From Acidobacteriota bacterium (GTDB lineage Bacteria; Acidobacteriota; Blastocatellia; RBC074), in assembly GCA_022614735.1 (NCBI GenBank), contig JAKEHZ010000204.1, positions 1 to 16,668 of the forward strand: a DNA stretch of 16,668 bases, in the 5' to 3' direction. The notes beneath the pieces are model-generated. The model was not told where the DNA came from. It did not search any database and saw nothing but the letters and a program-made list of their open reading frames with translations. Of this stretch, positions 6,522-14,042 are shown piece by piece; position 1 is the first letter of the stretch; every line of letters begins with the position of its first letter. The translations under genes and the position numbers were made by a program.

Positions 6522-8930
6522 ATGAAATCTATATGGAGGAAAGAGTTAATATTCTTGGTGGGGCTTCTTGCCCTGTTGTCTCTGGTGCCCAACTGTCGCA
6601 TCACGGATTCACAGGCGGCCACCACCACATATACAGAGGAGGAGATCAGGAAAATGGCTGAGCGTGCGGCGCCGGCAGTCGGCGTTGCCGGGAGTGAGCC
6701 AGAACCTCCGCGGATCTTTCTCGATACAACCTATGTCCCGCCGGCCGGAGGGCAGACCATCGCGGTGCAAGCTGGCGGCGATCTTCAAGCTGCGTTCAAT
6801 CAAGCGCGGCCCGGTGATGTGATCACACTCGAGGCCGGCGCCACTTTCACCGGTAATTTTACTCTCCCGGCTAAAGCCGGTGCCGGCTGGATTTTCATCC
6901 GCACTTCCGCGCCTGATAGCAGCTTACCGCGCCCAGGCCAGCGTATCACGCCAGGTCACGCCAGCGTTTTGCCCAAGATCGTCACCTCGAATGCAGATCC
7001 GGCGTTGAATGTCGCGGACGGTGCTCATCATTACCGGCTGGTCGGGCTGGAGTTCACTGTCGCGCCCAGCCTCTCCCTCATCACGAACTTGATAATGGTT
7101 GGCGACGGAACTACCTCACTGGCTCAACTGCCGCACAATATTATCTTTGATCGCGTTTACATTCATGGAAACCCGACTGTCAATCTGCGGCGCGGAATGT
7201 CGGTTAACGGCGCCTCGAGTGCTGTCATCGATTCCCATATCTCGGATTGTCACGAAGAAGGTCGCGATTCCCAGGCGATCCTCGTCTTTAACAGCCCCGG
7301 GCCTCTCAGGTTTACCAACAATTACCTGGAAGGTTCGACGGAGAACATCATGTTCGGCGGAGCAGACCCCAATATAAACAACCTCGTACCCTCGGACATC
7401 GAGTTCCGTCGCAACCACTGTTTCAAGCCACTCTCATGGAAGGCCGATGATCCGAGCTATGCTGGCAGAGACTGGTCGATTAAGAATCTACTGGAGCTGA
7501 AAAACGCACAACGAATACTGATCGAAGGCAATATCTTCGAGAATAACTGGGCGGACTCCCAAGTCGGTTTCGCCATCCTCTTCACAGTGCGCAATGAGGG
7601 CGGCACAGCCCCCTGGTCCGTGGTTCAGGACGTGACCTTCATCAACAACCTGGTACGCCATAGTGCTGGCGGCGTCAACATGCATGGTACGGACGATGTT
7701 AATCCATCCTTGCCGACCAGCCGTATCAGGATTAGTAATAACCTGTTCGACGATATCAGTGGCCCGCGTTGGGGTAACGGGTCTGGGCGTCTCTTTCAAA
7801 TCGGCACTGTACTAAACGATCTCACGATAGAACACAACACAGGGTTTCAGAGCAATCACCTTGCGGTCGTCGACGGGTCGCCTTCGAGCCAGGGCTTCAC
7901 CTTTCAGAATAACATTACGGCCAACAATGAGTTCGGTTTCTTTGGTTCAGGCCAGGGGACAGGCACAAATGCGCTCAACTTCTATTTCCCCGGTGCGATC
8001 TTCCTGAGGAATGTCATCGTGGGTGGTCGAAGTGATTTATATCCATCGGATAATTCCTTCCCGGATTCGTTCGCCAACGTCGGGTTCGTAGACCTCGCTG
8101 GCGGTAACTATCGACTGGCTTCTACCAGTCCTTATAAGAATGCCGGGACAGATGGCAAGGACATTGGTGTCAATTTTGATGTTCTTAACCTGGCGCTCAC
8201 CGGTACCACCAGTGTGACGACTGTCTCGGCAGCGAGTTACGCCGGAGACACCATCGCCATGGAATCAATCGTCTCCGCTTTTGGAACGGGGTTAGCAACC
8301 TCAACACAAGGCGCCCTCACGACTCCCTTACCGACTGAGTTAGGCGGTACCGCCGTTACTGTGCGAGACGTGTTTAACGTGGTGTGGCCTTGCCCGCTTT
8401 TCTTTATCTCACCCACCCAGGTCAATTTTCAAATCCCGATTCTTTCAGGGCTGGGTAATTCGGAGGTCACAGTTAGTAGTGGGGGAAACATTGTCGCTAA
8501 GGGGATGATAACTGTTGCCAGAGTCTCACCCGGAATATTCACGGCCGACGCCAGTGGAAGGGGGCTGCCAACAGGATTCATCCTTCGTAACAGATCCAAC
8601 GGCAGCCCGGTAGTTGAGCCGATAGCGATCTTCGATAGTTCGCAGAACAAGTATGTCGCTGTGCCGATCGACCTTGGCCCAATCTCCGATCAGGTCTTCC
8701 TGGTACTTTTTGGCACCGGGTTTCGTTATCACGGCGGCCTTGCTTCCGTTGCATTGAACGTCGGAGGGATTGGCAACGAGGTGACATTCGCCGGACAGCA
8801 AGGCGGATTCGTTGGACTCGATCAAGTCAATGCCCGTCTTCAGCGAGTCCTTGCCGGACGCGGCGAAGTGGACGTCATTCTGACGGTGGAGGGAGTGCGC
8901 TCTAACGTGGTCAATCTCGTTATTAGATGA
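6522..8930 (+). CDS. Secreted right-handed beta-helix protein with Solibacter-type C-terminal domain
   Basis: This 802-residue protein starts with an export signal: MKSIWRKELIFLVGLLALLSL, then a likely signal peptidase I site near SQAA (30-33). VPNC at 22-25 is not a good lipobox. Residues of about 80-545 form a parallel beta-helix: DLQAAFNQARPGDVITLEAG, IIFDRVYIHG, SHISDC, FTNNYLEGS, IEFRRNHCF, ILIEGNIFENNW, VTFINNLVRH, IRISNNLFDDISG and LTIEHNTGF. From about 565 the sequence fits TIGR03437. The protein resembles a beta-helix family common in Acidobacteriota whose role is not established. Such folds bind or cleave acidic polysaccharides, so the AlgD neighbour is suggestive. I see no DPHD motif of mannuronan epimerases and cannot name a catalytic site. 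It is monocistronic, flanked by repeat elements. Confidence 0.85.
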   Translation: MKSIWRKELIFLVGLLALLSLVPNCRITDSQAATTTYTEEEIRKMAERAAPAVGVAGSEPEPPRIFLDTTYVPPAGGQTIAVQAGGDLQAAFNQARPGDVITLEAGATFTGNFTLPAKAGAGWIFIRTSAPDSSLPRPGQRITPGHASVLPKIVTSNADPALNVADGAHHYRLVGLEFTVAPSLSLITNLIMVGDGTTSLAQLPHNIIFDRVYIHGNPTVNLRRGMSVNGASSAVIDSHISDCHEEGRDSQAILVFNSPGPLRFTNNYLEGSTENIMFGGADPNINNLVPSDIEFRRNHCFKPLSWKADDPSYAGRDWSIKNLLELKNAQRILIEGNIFENNWADSQVGFAILFTVRNEGGTAPWSVVQDVTFINNLVRHSAGGVNMHGTDDVNPSLPTSRIRISNNLFDDISGPRWGNGSGRLFQIGTVLNDLTIEHNTGFQSNHLAVVDGSPSSQGFTFQNNITANNEFGFFGSGQGTGTNALNFYFPGAIFLRNVIVGGRSDLYPSDNSFPDSFANVGFVDLAGGNYRLASTSPYKNAGTDGKDIGVNFDVLNLALTGTTSVTTVSAASYAGDTIAMESIVSAFGTGLATSTQGALTTPLPTELGGTAVTVRDVFNVVWPCPLFFISPTQVNFQIPILSGLGNSEVTVSSGGNIVAKGMITVARVSPGIFTADASGRGLPTGFILRNRSNGSPVVEPIAIFDSSQNKYVAVPIDLGPISDQVFLVLFGTGFRYHGGLASVALNVGGIGNEVTFAGQQGGFVGLDQVNARLQRVLAGRGEVDVILTVEGVRSNVVNLVIR

Positions 8931-8975
8931 GAAGAGGAGAACGCGAAATAGGCAAATAACCGTGGTGATTGAATA

Positions 8976-9344
8976 ATGATGGAACAGAGTAAAACGGGTC
9001 AACAAGAAAGGGTGGAAATAACGGAACAAACGGAAATTCTCTATGAGCGTGTTTTAAAAGCTCTTTTTCTAGCCCGCGAATGCGGGCGACAGCATAAAGC
9101 CCAGGGTGGAGCCGAAGGCGGAACCCTGGGAAACGTTACCCAAAATGGCAGCTAGCCCGTGAAACGGGCGGCAGACCACAGGCTGTCGCCCACTTCGTGG
9201 GCTTGGTGGTCTTAACTGCTGCGATCCTGGGGCTGACGCCCCAGGCTTTATGCTGCCGCCCGCATTCGCGGGCTGAAAGCGGGGCTTTTAAAACACGCTC
9301 TAAGAATTTTCCATTAATTCCGTTATTTCCCTTTGTTCCATCAT
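8976..9344. repeat. Large nested multi-hairpin fold-back element
   Basis: A hierarchy of paired arms encloses this stretch: 8976-8986 with 9334-9344 (11 bp), 9014-9025 with 9319-9330 (12 bp), 9032-9040 with 9303-9312 (imperfect), 9045-9061 with 9284-9300 (17 bp, perfect) and 9071-9101 with 9244-9274 (31 bp, one mismatch). Inside are further hairpins: CCCAGGG/CCCTGGG (9100-9106 with 9124-9130), GCCCGT-GAA-ACGGGC (9155-9169), AGACCAC/GTGGTCT (9174-9180 with 9206-9212) enclosing GCCCAC-TTC-GTGGGC (9188-9202), and CCTGGGGC-TGAC-GCCCCAGG (9226-9245). The whole can fold into a cruciform or branched RNA. No ORF is supported in it. It looks like a non-autonomous fold-back element and may end transcription of the beta-helix gene. 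Confidence 0.75.
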
Positions 9345-9360
9345 CTCTCTCTGAACTGGG

Positions 9361-9401
9361 CTAAATCGGAACATGCGACATTGGGACTCGGTCTGATTTA
9401 G
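9361..9401. repeat. Compact relative of the 6236-6446 element (ends only)
   Basis: Bases 9361-9387 match the left end of the earlier element (6236-6262) at 24 of 27 positions, and 9390-9401 (GGTCTGATTTAG) are identical to its last 12 bases (6435-6446). Only two bases separate the pieces, so the interior palindromes are absent. It is either an internally deleted copy, an ancestral short form, or a scar. Confidence 0.6.
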
Positions 9402-9704
9402 CGTACCCACGTTGAATTATAAGGTGGAGTTAATGGAAATAATCGTGAGTTCGACATAATATATTAATTAGGAAGCGCAACCCTCTCGCTTGGTTTGTGT
9501 CTCCATTGGCAACAGATTCGTCTTCTGATCTGCCCCACATCCGGATTTGCCGGTTGAGAGGAGCATTGAGTTGAAGTATTCACGCCAGGCCTGCCTGTCG
9601 GTTCTTTACCTCGGTCGAACTCGCTAGATATCTCTGTCCCGTTAATTCGAGTTATCACTGCATTGCACTCCGGCTGAGCTAAGTTATAGCGTTGTTAAAA
9701 TACC
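9402..9704. other. Gene-free stretch before the second operon
   Basis: I see no convincing gene here. An 8-codon frame at 9433 (after AGGTGGAG) and an 18-codon frame from TTG 9571 (after GAGAGGAG) have ribosome-binding-like sequences but no recognisable products. They may be decayed remnants. Just upstream of the operon, TTGCAC (9663-9668) and TATAGC (9685-9690), 16 bases apart, are a weak sigma70-like promoter candidate. Confidence 0.4.
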
Positions 9705-11294
9705 ATGCAGAAAGATGATTTCCAAAGAATACCTGAGGTTAATGCCATGGAAGAGAGACTTAGTGCGGAAAAAGCAGAGGCTGAGTCACTGCGCAACGGT
9801 CATCAGCGCGGCATCCTTAGTCAGCGCGTGGACGCTTCCGAAACGATCGCTAAGAGATCGCGCCTCTCTTTGCTCCTGGTTGTTCTGGCAGTCGGGGGAT
9901 TTTATTTGGCGACAGTGAGAGAAGGGCATATTTGGGGCGATGACTTCAGCATGTATATCCACCATGCAAAAAACATCGCTGAGGGTGTCAGTTACGACCA
10001 GACCGGTTATATCTATAACCCCTCGCTGGCAGTGCTCGGTCCGCGAACATATCCGCCGGTTTTCCCATTGATGCTTGCACCTGTGTATATCTGGGCGGGT
10101 GGTAGTTTGACAGCTATGAAGGTTATGATTTTCCTCAGCTTCCTTCTATTCATAGTCATGATTTTCCTGGCATTCAGACATGACCTGCCCTGGCTGTATC
10201 TGCTCACCCTGATAGTACTGATCGGGTTTAATCCATTCTTATGGCAGTTTAAGGATAACATCGTTTCGGACATACCATTCTTACTGTTTGTTTATTTAAG
10301 CCTCTTTCTCATTTCAAGGGCATACAGCTCAGAACGAAAAGGCAGAAGGCGGGCATTAGATGTGATTTTAATCGCTCTTTCAATTTACCTTGCTTATGGC
10401 ACTAGAAGCATTGGTCTGGTTCTGTTGCCGAGCCTGTTAGTCTACGATTTGATCAAAAATAAAAGGCCGACAGTATTCGCAATAATTATCACTCTTGTGA
10501 CGAGCGCCCTGGTCGCGGTTCAAGGCCTATTTCTACATGATGACCGCAGTTATGTTGGGCAACTGGCGATTAACCCCAAAGCAACCATCCCGCAGGTCTG
10601 GGAATATATAAGTGAGTTCTCAAGTATCTGGGCGCAAGGGAGTAATAAGGGTTTTCGACTTGGATTATTTGTTATGATGTTTGCTCTGGCGTTTATTGGG
10701 TATTTGGCCAGAATTAAAGATCGGATCACGATTTTCGAGGTCTTCACGATCTTCTACCTGCTGCCTCTCCTGGTCTTGACGATGCCAGTTGATGTCAGGT
10801 TCCTGCTACCGATTATGCCATTGTACCTTTTCTACGCATTTCTTGGCATCCAGTTTATTTCCCGTAGCAGTGAAAGAGAAATAGCAGCCCTCTCGATGGT
10901 TGTAATAGCTCTCTTCATTGCTTATGCAACACGATATTTAAAGCTCGATTATGGCCCGATCCGCGAAGGTGTGGCTAAGATCGAGACGCAACTACTTTTT
11001 GAGTATGTGAAGAGAGAGACCAGTGTTAATGACGTCTTTATTTTCCGTAAACCCAGAGCATTCGCTCTTTTTACCGACAGGAGGGCATCCGCCTGGCATC
11101 GTCCACCCGATGATCAGGAACTGTGGAACTACTTCGAACGAATCCAAGCCAATTATCTGGTGTTGGGCCCCAAAGATTTAGAGCCGGACGATCAGGAGTA
11201 CTTACGCGGTTTTATTGAGCGACACAAGGAAAAGTTTCAAGAAACTTATGTCAATGCGGATTTTCAGGTTTATCACGTTGTCATGAGGATGTGA
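9705..11294 (+). CDS. GT-C fold membrane glycosyltransferase (PMT/ArnT-like)
   Basis: This 529-residue polytopic protein has a long charged N-terminal tail (about 1-52), a first membrane segment at about 53-70, then HIWGDDFSMYIHHAKNIAEG (75-94), whose Asp79-Asp80 pair occupies the acidic loop position of GT-C glycosyltransferases. YPPVFPLML, FKDNIVSDIPFLLF (like the DxxF helix of PMT_2 proteins) and YGTRSIGL follow, with several further hydrophobic segments and a soluble C-terminal domain of about 110 residues. It probably uses a polyprenyl-phosphate sugar outside the inner membrane. The frame begins at ATG 9705 without a visible ribosome binding site. ATG 9747 (MEERLS), with TGAGG eight bases upstream, may be the true start. 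First gene of the second operon; the next gene starts 43 bases later. Confidence 0.8.
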   Translation: MQKDDFQRIPEVNAMEERLSAEKAEAESLRNGHQRGILSQRVDASETIAKRSRLSLLLVVLAVGGFYLATVREGHIWGDDFSMYIHHAKNIAEGVSYDQTGYIYNPSLAVLGPRTYPPVFPLMLAPVYIWAGGSLTAMKVMIFLSFLLFIVMIFLAFRHDLPWLYLLTLIVLIGFNPFLWQFKDNIVSDIPFLLFVYLSLFLISRAYSSERKGRRRALDVILIALSIYLAYGTRSIGLVLLPSLLVYDLIKNKRPTVFAIIITLVTSALVAVQGLFLHDDRSYVGQLAINPKATIPQVWEYISEFSSIWAQGSNKGFRLGLFVMMFALAFIGYLARIKDRITIFEVFTIFYLLPLLVLTMPVDVRFLLPIMPLYLFYAFLGIQFISRSSEREIAALSMVVIALFIAYATRYLKLDYGPIREGVAKIETQLLFEYVKRETSVNDVFIFRKPRAFALFTDRRASAWHRPPDDQELWNYFERIQANYLVLGPKDLEPDDQEYLRGFIERHKEKFQETYVNADFQVYHVVMRM

Positions 11295-11323
11295 ACAGGT
11301 AAATCAACAGTTGCAATAGCTCT

Positions 11324-11330
11324 AGGAGGG
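11324..11330 (+). promoter_or_regulatory. Shine-Dalgarno sequence deciding the monooxygenase start
   Basis: AGGAGGG ends seven bases before ATG 11338 and only one base before an in-frame TTG at 11332. The spacing therefore selects ATG 11338 as the initiator. Confidence 0.75.
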
Positions 11331-11337
11331 GTTGGAT

Positions 11338-12399
11338 ATGGATTTGCAAATCGGGGTCGCAAGTGACCGAGATCAAATCTCTCAGACATCAATCGAAATT
11401 TTTGCTACTTGCCCCCAATCGAGTCAAGTAGCGAAAGAAGCATATATCAACAACGTCATCGATGTTGCACGCTGGAGCGAGAAGTACGGCTGCAAAGGCA
11501 TTCTGGTCTACACGGATAACTCATTGGTGGATGCGTGGCTTGTCTCCCAGCTGGTTATTCAGAGTACAACTGCCTTGTGCCCGCTGGTCGCAGTACAACC
11601 CGCATACATGCATCCGTATACGGTTGCAAAGATGGTTGCTTCATATGGTCATCTATACAACCGTAAAATCTATCTCAATATGGTGGCCGGCGGTTTTAAG
11701 AATGATTTGAACGCGCTTAATGATCTTACGCCTCATGACAAGAGATACGACCGGATGATCGAATACGTTACCATCATCAAACAACTCCTCGCGGGCTCCG
11801 CCGCGGCTAGCTTTGAAGGCGAGTTCTATAAGGTGGACAAGCTCAAAATGACTCCGCCTCTTTCTCCGGAGTTGTTCCCGGGTATCTTTGTCTCGGGCTC
11901 TTCCGACGCCGGCTTGCTTGCCGCCAGGGCAATGGGTGCGACCGCGGTCAAGTATCCCAAGCCGCCAGGCGAATATGAGAGTGAATCGCTGGAAGAATCT
12001 ATCGATTCCGGAGTGCGAGTTGGAATTATCGCGCGTGATGACGAAGACGTTGCCTGGCGTATCGCGCACGAGCGGTTTCCGGAAGACCGCAAAGGAGAGC
12101 TGACCCACCAGCTGGCTATGAAAGTTTCCGATTCCGTATGGCATAAGCAGTTATCTGATCTGGGAAAGACCTCAGAGAACAATCCATATTGGCTCGTGCC
12201 TTTCCAGCACTACAAAACTTTCTGCCCCTACCTGGTAGGAAGCTATTCCAATGTAGCTGCTGAAATAGCCCGTTACATCACTCTCGGATTCTACACTTTC
12301 ATCGTGGACATCCCACCAACCGAGGAAGAGTTGTACCACACGGGCATAGTGTTTAAACATGCGGTCGAGCAGGTGGATGTTAAGGGAGTGGCCTCATGA
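11338..12399 (+). CDS. Luciferase-like (LLM) FMN-dependent monooxygenase, SsuD-like
   Basis: This 353-residue TIM-barrel flavoprotein of the bacterial luciferase/alkanesulfonate monooxygenase family uses reduced FMN and O2. It aligns by eye with SsuD along its length: DAWLV (65-69), LVAVQPAYMHPYTVAKMVAS (83-102), NRKIYLNMVAGG (108-119), RYDRMIEY (136-143), FEGEFYKV (159-166) and SGSSDAGLLAA (186-196). Stand-alone members also occur in natural-product pathways, where they oxidise carrier-bound or free intermediates, so desulfonation is not assumed. No flavin reductase gene is nearby; FMNH2 must come from elsewhere. Its stop overlaps the start of the adenylation gene (ATGA), a strong hint that the two act in one pathway. 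The substrate is unknown. Confidence 0.85.
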   Translation: MDLQIGVASDRDQISQTSIEIFATCPQSSQVAKEAYINNVIDVARWSEKYGCKGILVYTDNSLVDAWLVSQLVIQSTTALCPLVAVQPAYMHPYTVAKMVASYGHLYNRKIYLNMVAGGFKNDLNALNDLTPHDKRYDRMIEYVTIIKQLLAGSAAASFEGEFYKVDKLKMTPPLSPELFPGIFVSGSSDAGLLAARAMGATAVKYPKPPGEYESESLEESIDSGVRVGIIARDDEDVAWRIAHERFPEDRKGELTHQLAMKVSDSVWHKQLSDLGKTSENNPYWLVPFQHYKTFCPYLVGSYSNVAAEIARYITLGFYTFIVDIPPTEEELYHTGIVFKHAVEQVDVKGVAS

Positions 12400-14006
12400 G
12401 CTCGCTGTTACATCAGTTGGTTACCAGACAATCAGAGCAGCGGCATAGCCAGACAGCTATTGTCTATAAACAAGACAAGCTGACCTATGGTGAGCTTGAA
12501 GAGGCTTCGAATCGCTTGGCCCATCTGCTGAAAGATGCCGGCTGTCGGAAGGGCGATAGGGTCTGCTTCCTGATTCCGAAAACCCCCGCGGCGATCATCA
12601 CGATCCTCGGCATTTTGAAAGCCGATTGCATCTATGTGCCGCTTGATACCTCCAGCCCCGCACCCAGACTGGCGAAGATCATCGATGCATGCACGCCTCG
12701 CTATCTTATTGCCGGTGGACCTATAGCCGCGCTGCTCAATGAATTGATGTCGGACGAGTCACGCTTTCAGGGGACCGAAATCGGTTGGATGGGGGAAGGG
12801 AAGATAGAAAGCGAAAACTTCAAAGCTCGATTCTCACTTGATGACCTTAAGAGTTACTCGAGTGCGGGGCTCGATTATCAAAACACAACAAGCGATCCGG
12901 CGCATATTCTCTTCACTTCCGGCTCGACCGGTGTCCCGAAGGGGGTTGTGATCACTCATTCTAACGTGGTTCATTTTATCGATTGGGCGGTGAGATACTT
13001 TGGAACGAAGCACTCAGACCGGATTTCGAGCCACCCGCCCCTCCATTTCGATCTTTCAACTTTCGACATCTACGGCACACTATCGTCCGGCGCGCAATTG
13101 CATATTGTCCCGACTGAGTTGAATTTGCTGCCACACAAGATAGCCGACTTCATCCGCAACTCGGAACTAACGCAGTGGTTTTCAGTGCCTTCGGTGCTGA
13201 ACTTCATGGCCAAAGCCGATGTCGTCAAGTTCAACGATTTTCCGGCCCTCGAACGTTTGCTCTGGTGCGGCGAAGTCTTTCCCACGCCGCCGCTGATTTA
13301 CTGGATGAAACGATTGCCTCATGTGAAATTCACCAATCTCTACGGCCCTACCGAGGCGACCATCGCCAGCAGCTACTACTCCGTGCCGCAATGCCCAGAT
13401 GATGATCGCGCTCAGATTCCGATTGGCACTGCCTGCGAGGGCGAAGAACTGCTCGTGCTTGATGATGAATTAAAGCCGGTAGCGCCAGGCGAGGTTGGCG
13501 ATCTCTATCTCGGAGGTGTCGGCCTCAGCCCCGGCTATTGGCGAGAGCCCGAGAAGACGAATGCAGTGTTCATCCAGTCCCCGGAAAGTCCCGATCCCAA
13601 CGATCGAATCTACAAAACCGGCGACCTCGCGAAGATCGGCGAGGATGGTCTGGTCTACTACCTCGGGCGCGCTGATTCGCAGATAAAGAGCCGCGGTTAT
13701 CGGATTGAGCTGGGAGAAATCGAGACTGCATTGAACGCGCTCAACCTGGCAGAGGAATGTGCAATTGTTGCGATAAACACCGATGGTTTTGAAGGGGTTG
13801 CGATCTGCTGCGCCTATGTCCCGCTCAAAGATGCAGACGTAACACCGGCCAGGTTGCGCGCCGACCTGAATAAGGTTTTGCCAGGTTATATGTTACCGGC
13901 TCGTTGGATGCAATTTGACCTTCTGCCCAAAAATGCCAATGGTAAGATCGATCGCAGAGTTCTCAGAGAACGATTTGAACAAGAAGCAGGTAACGATAAT
14001 CGTTGA
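12396..14006 (+). CDS. Stand-alone amino-acid adenylation domain (NRPS A-domain type)
   Basis: This 536-residue ANL-superfamily ligase should activate a carboxylate, most likely an amino acid, as the acyl-adenylate and load it on a thiol. Core motifs are complete: LFTSGSTGVPKG (172-183, A3), HFDLSTFD (217-224, A4), NLYGPTEAT (314-322, A5), YKTGDLA (406-412, A7), GRADSQIKSRGYRIELGEIE (424-443, A8) and NGKIDR with catalytic Lys517 (A10). Aligning by eye to GrsA gives binding-pocket residues Asp219, Leu220, Phe223, Ser263, Leu289, Cys291, Leu315, Ile323, Ala324 and Lys517; I cannot assign a substrate. The protein ends right after A10: no carrier or condensation domain is fused. DltA-like D-alanine ligases have the same size and are an alternative. 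ATG 12396 overlaps the preceding stop, with AAGGGA (12382-12387). Confidence 0.88.
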   Translation: MSSLLHQLVTRQSEQRHSQTAIVYKQDKLTYGELEEASNRLAHLLKDAGCRKGDRVCFLIPKTPAAIITILGILKADCIYVPLDTSSPAPRLAKIIDACTPRYLIAGGPIAALLNELMSDESRFQGTEIGWMGEGKIESENFKARFSLDDLKSYSSAGLDYQNTTSDPAHILFTSGSTGVPKGVVITHSNVVHFIDWAVRYFGTKHSDRISSHPPLHFDLSTFDIYGTLSSGAQLHIVPTELNLLPHKIADFIRNSELTQWFSVPSVLNFMAKADVVKFNDFPALERLLWCGEVFPTPPLIYWMKRLPHVKFTNLYGPTEATIASSYYSVPQCPDDDRAQIPIGTACEGEELLVLDDELKPVAPGEVGDLYLGGVGLSPGYWREPEKTNAVFIQSPESPDPNDRIYKTGDLAKIGEDGLVYYLGRADSQIKSRGYRIELGEIETALNALNLAEECAIVAINTDGFEGVAICCAYVPLKDADVTPARLRADLNKVLPGYMLPARWMQFDLLPKNANGKIDRRVLRERFEQEAGNDNR

Positions 14007-14042
14007 TAGCTTCGAGTGACCACTGATGAGGGAGAGCGCTCC

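Noticed and set aside
6522..8930. Mannuronan C5-epimerase (AlgG) or lipoprotein
   Set aside because: No DPHD motif is seen, and VPNC near the signal is not a proper lipobox.
8976..9401. Insertion sequence with transposase
   Set aside because: There is no transposase-like frame of useful length; only non-coding inverted repeats are present.
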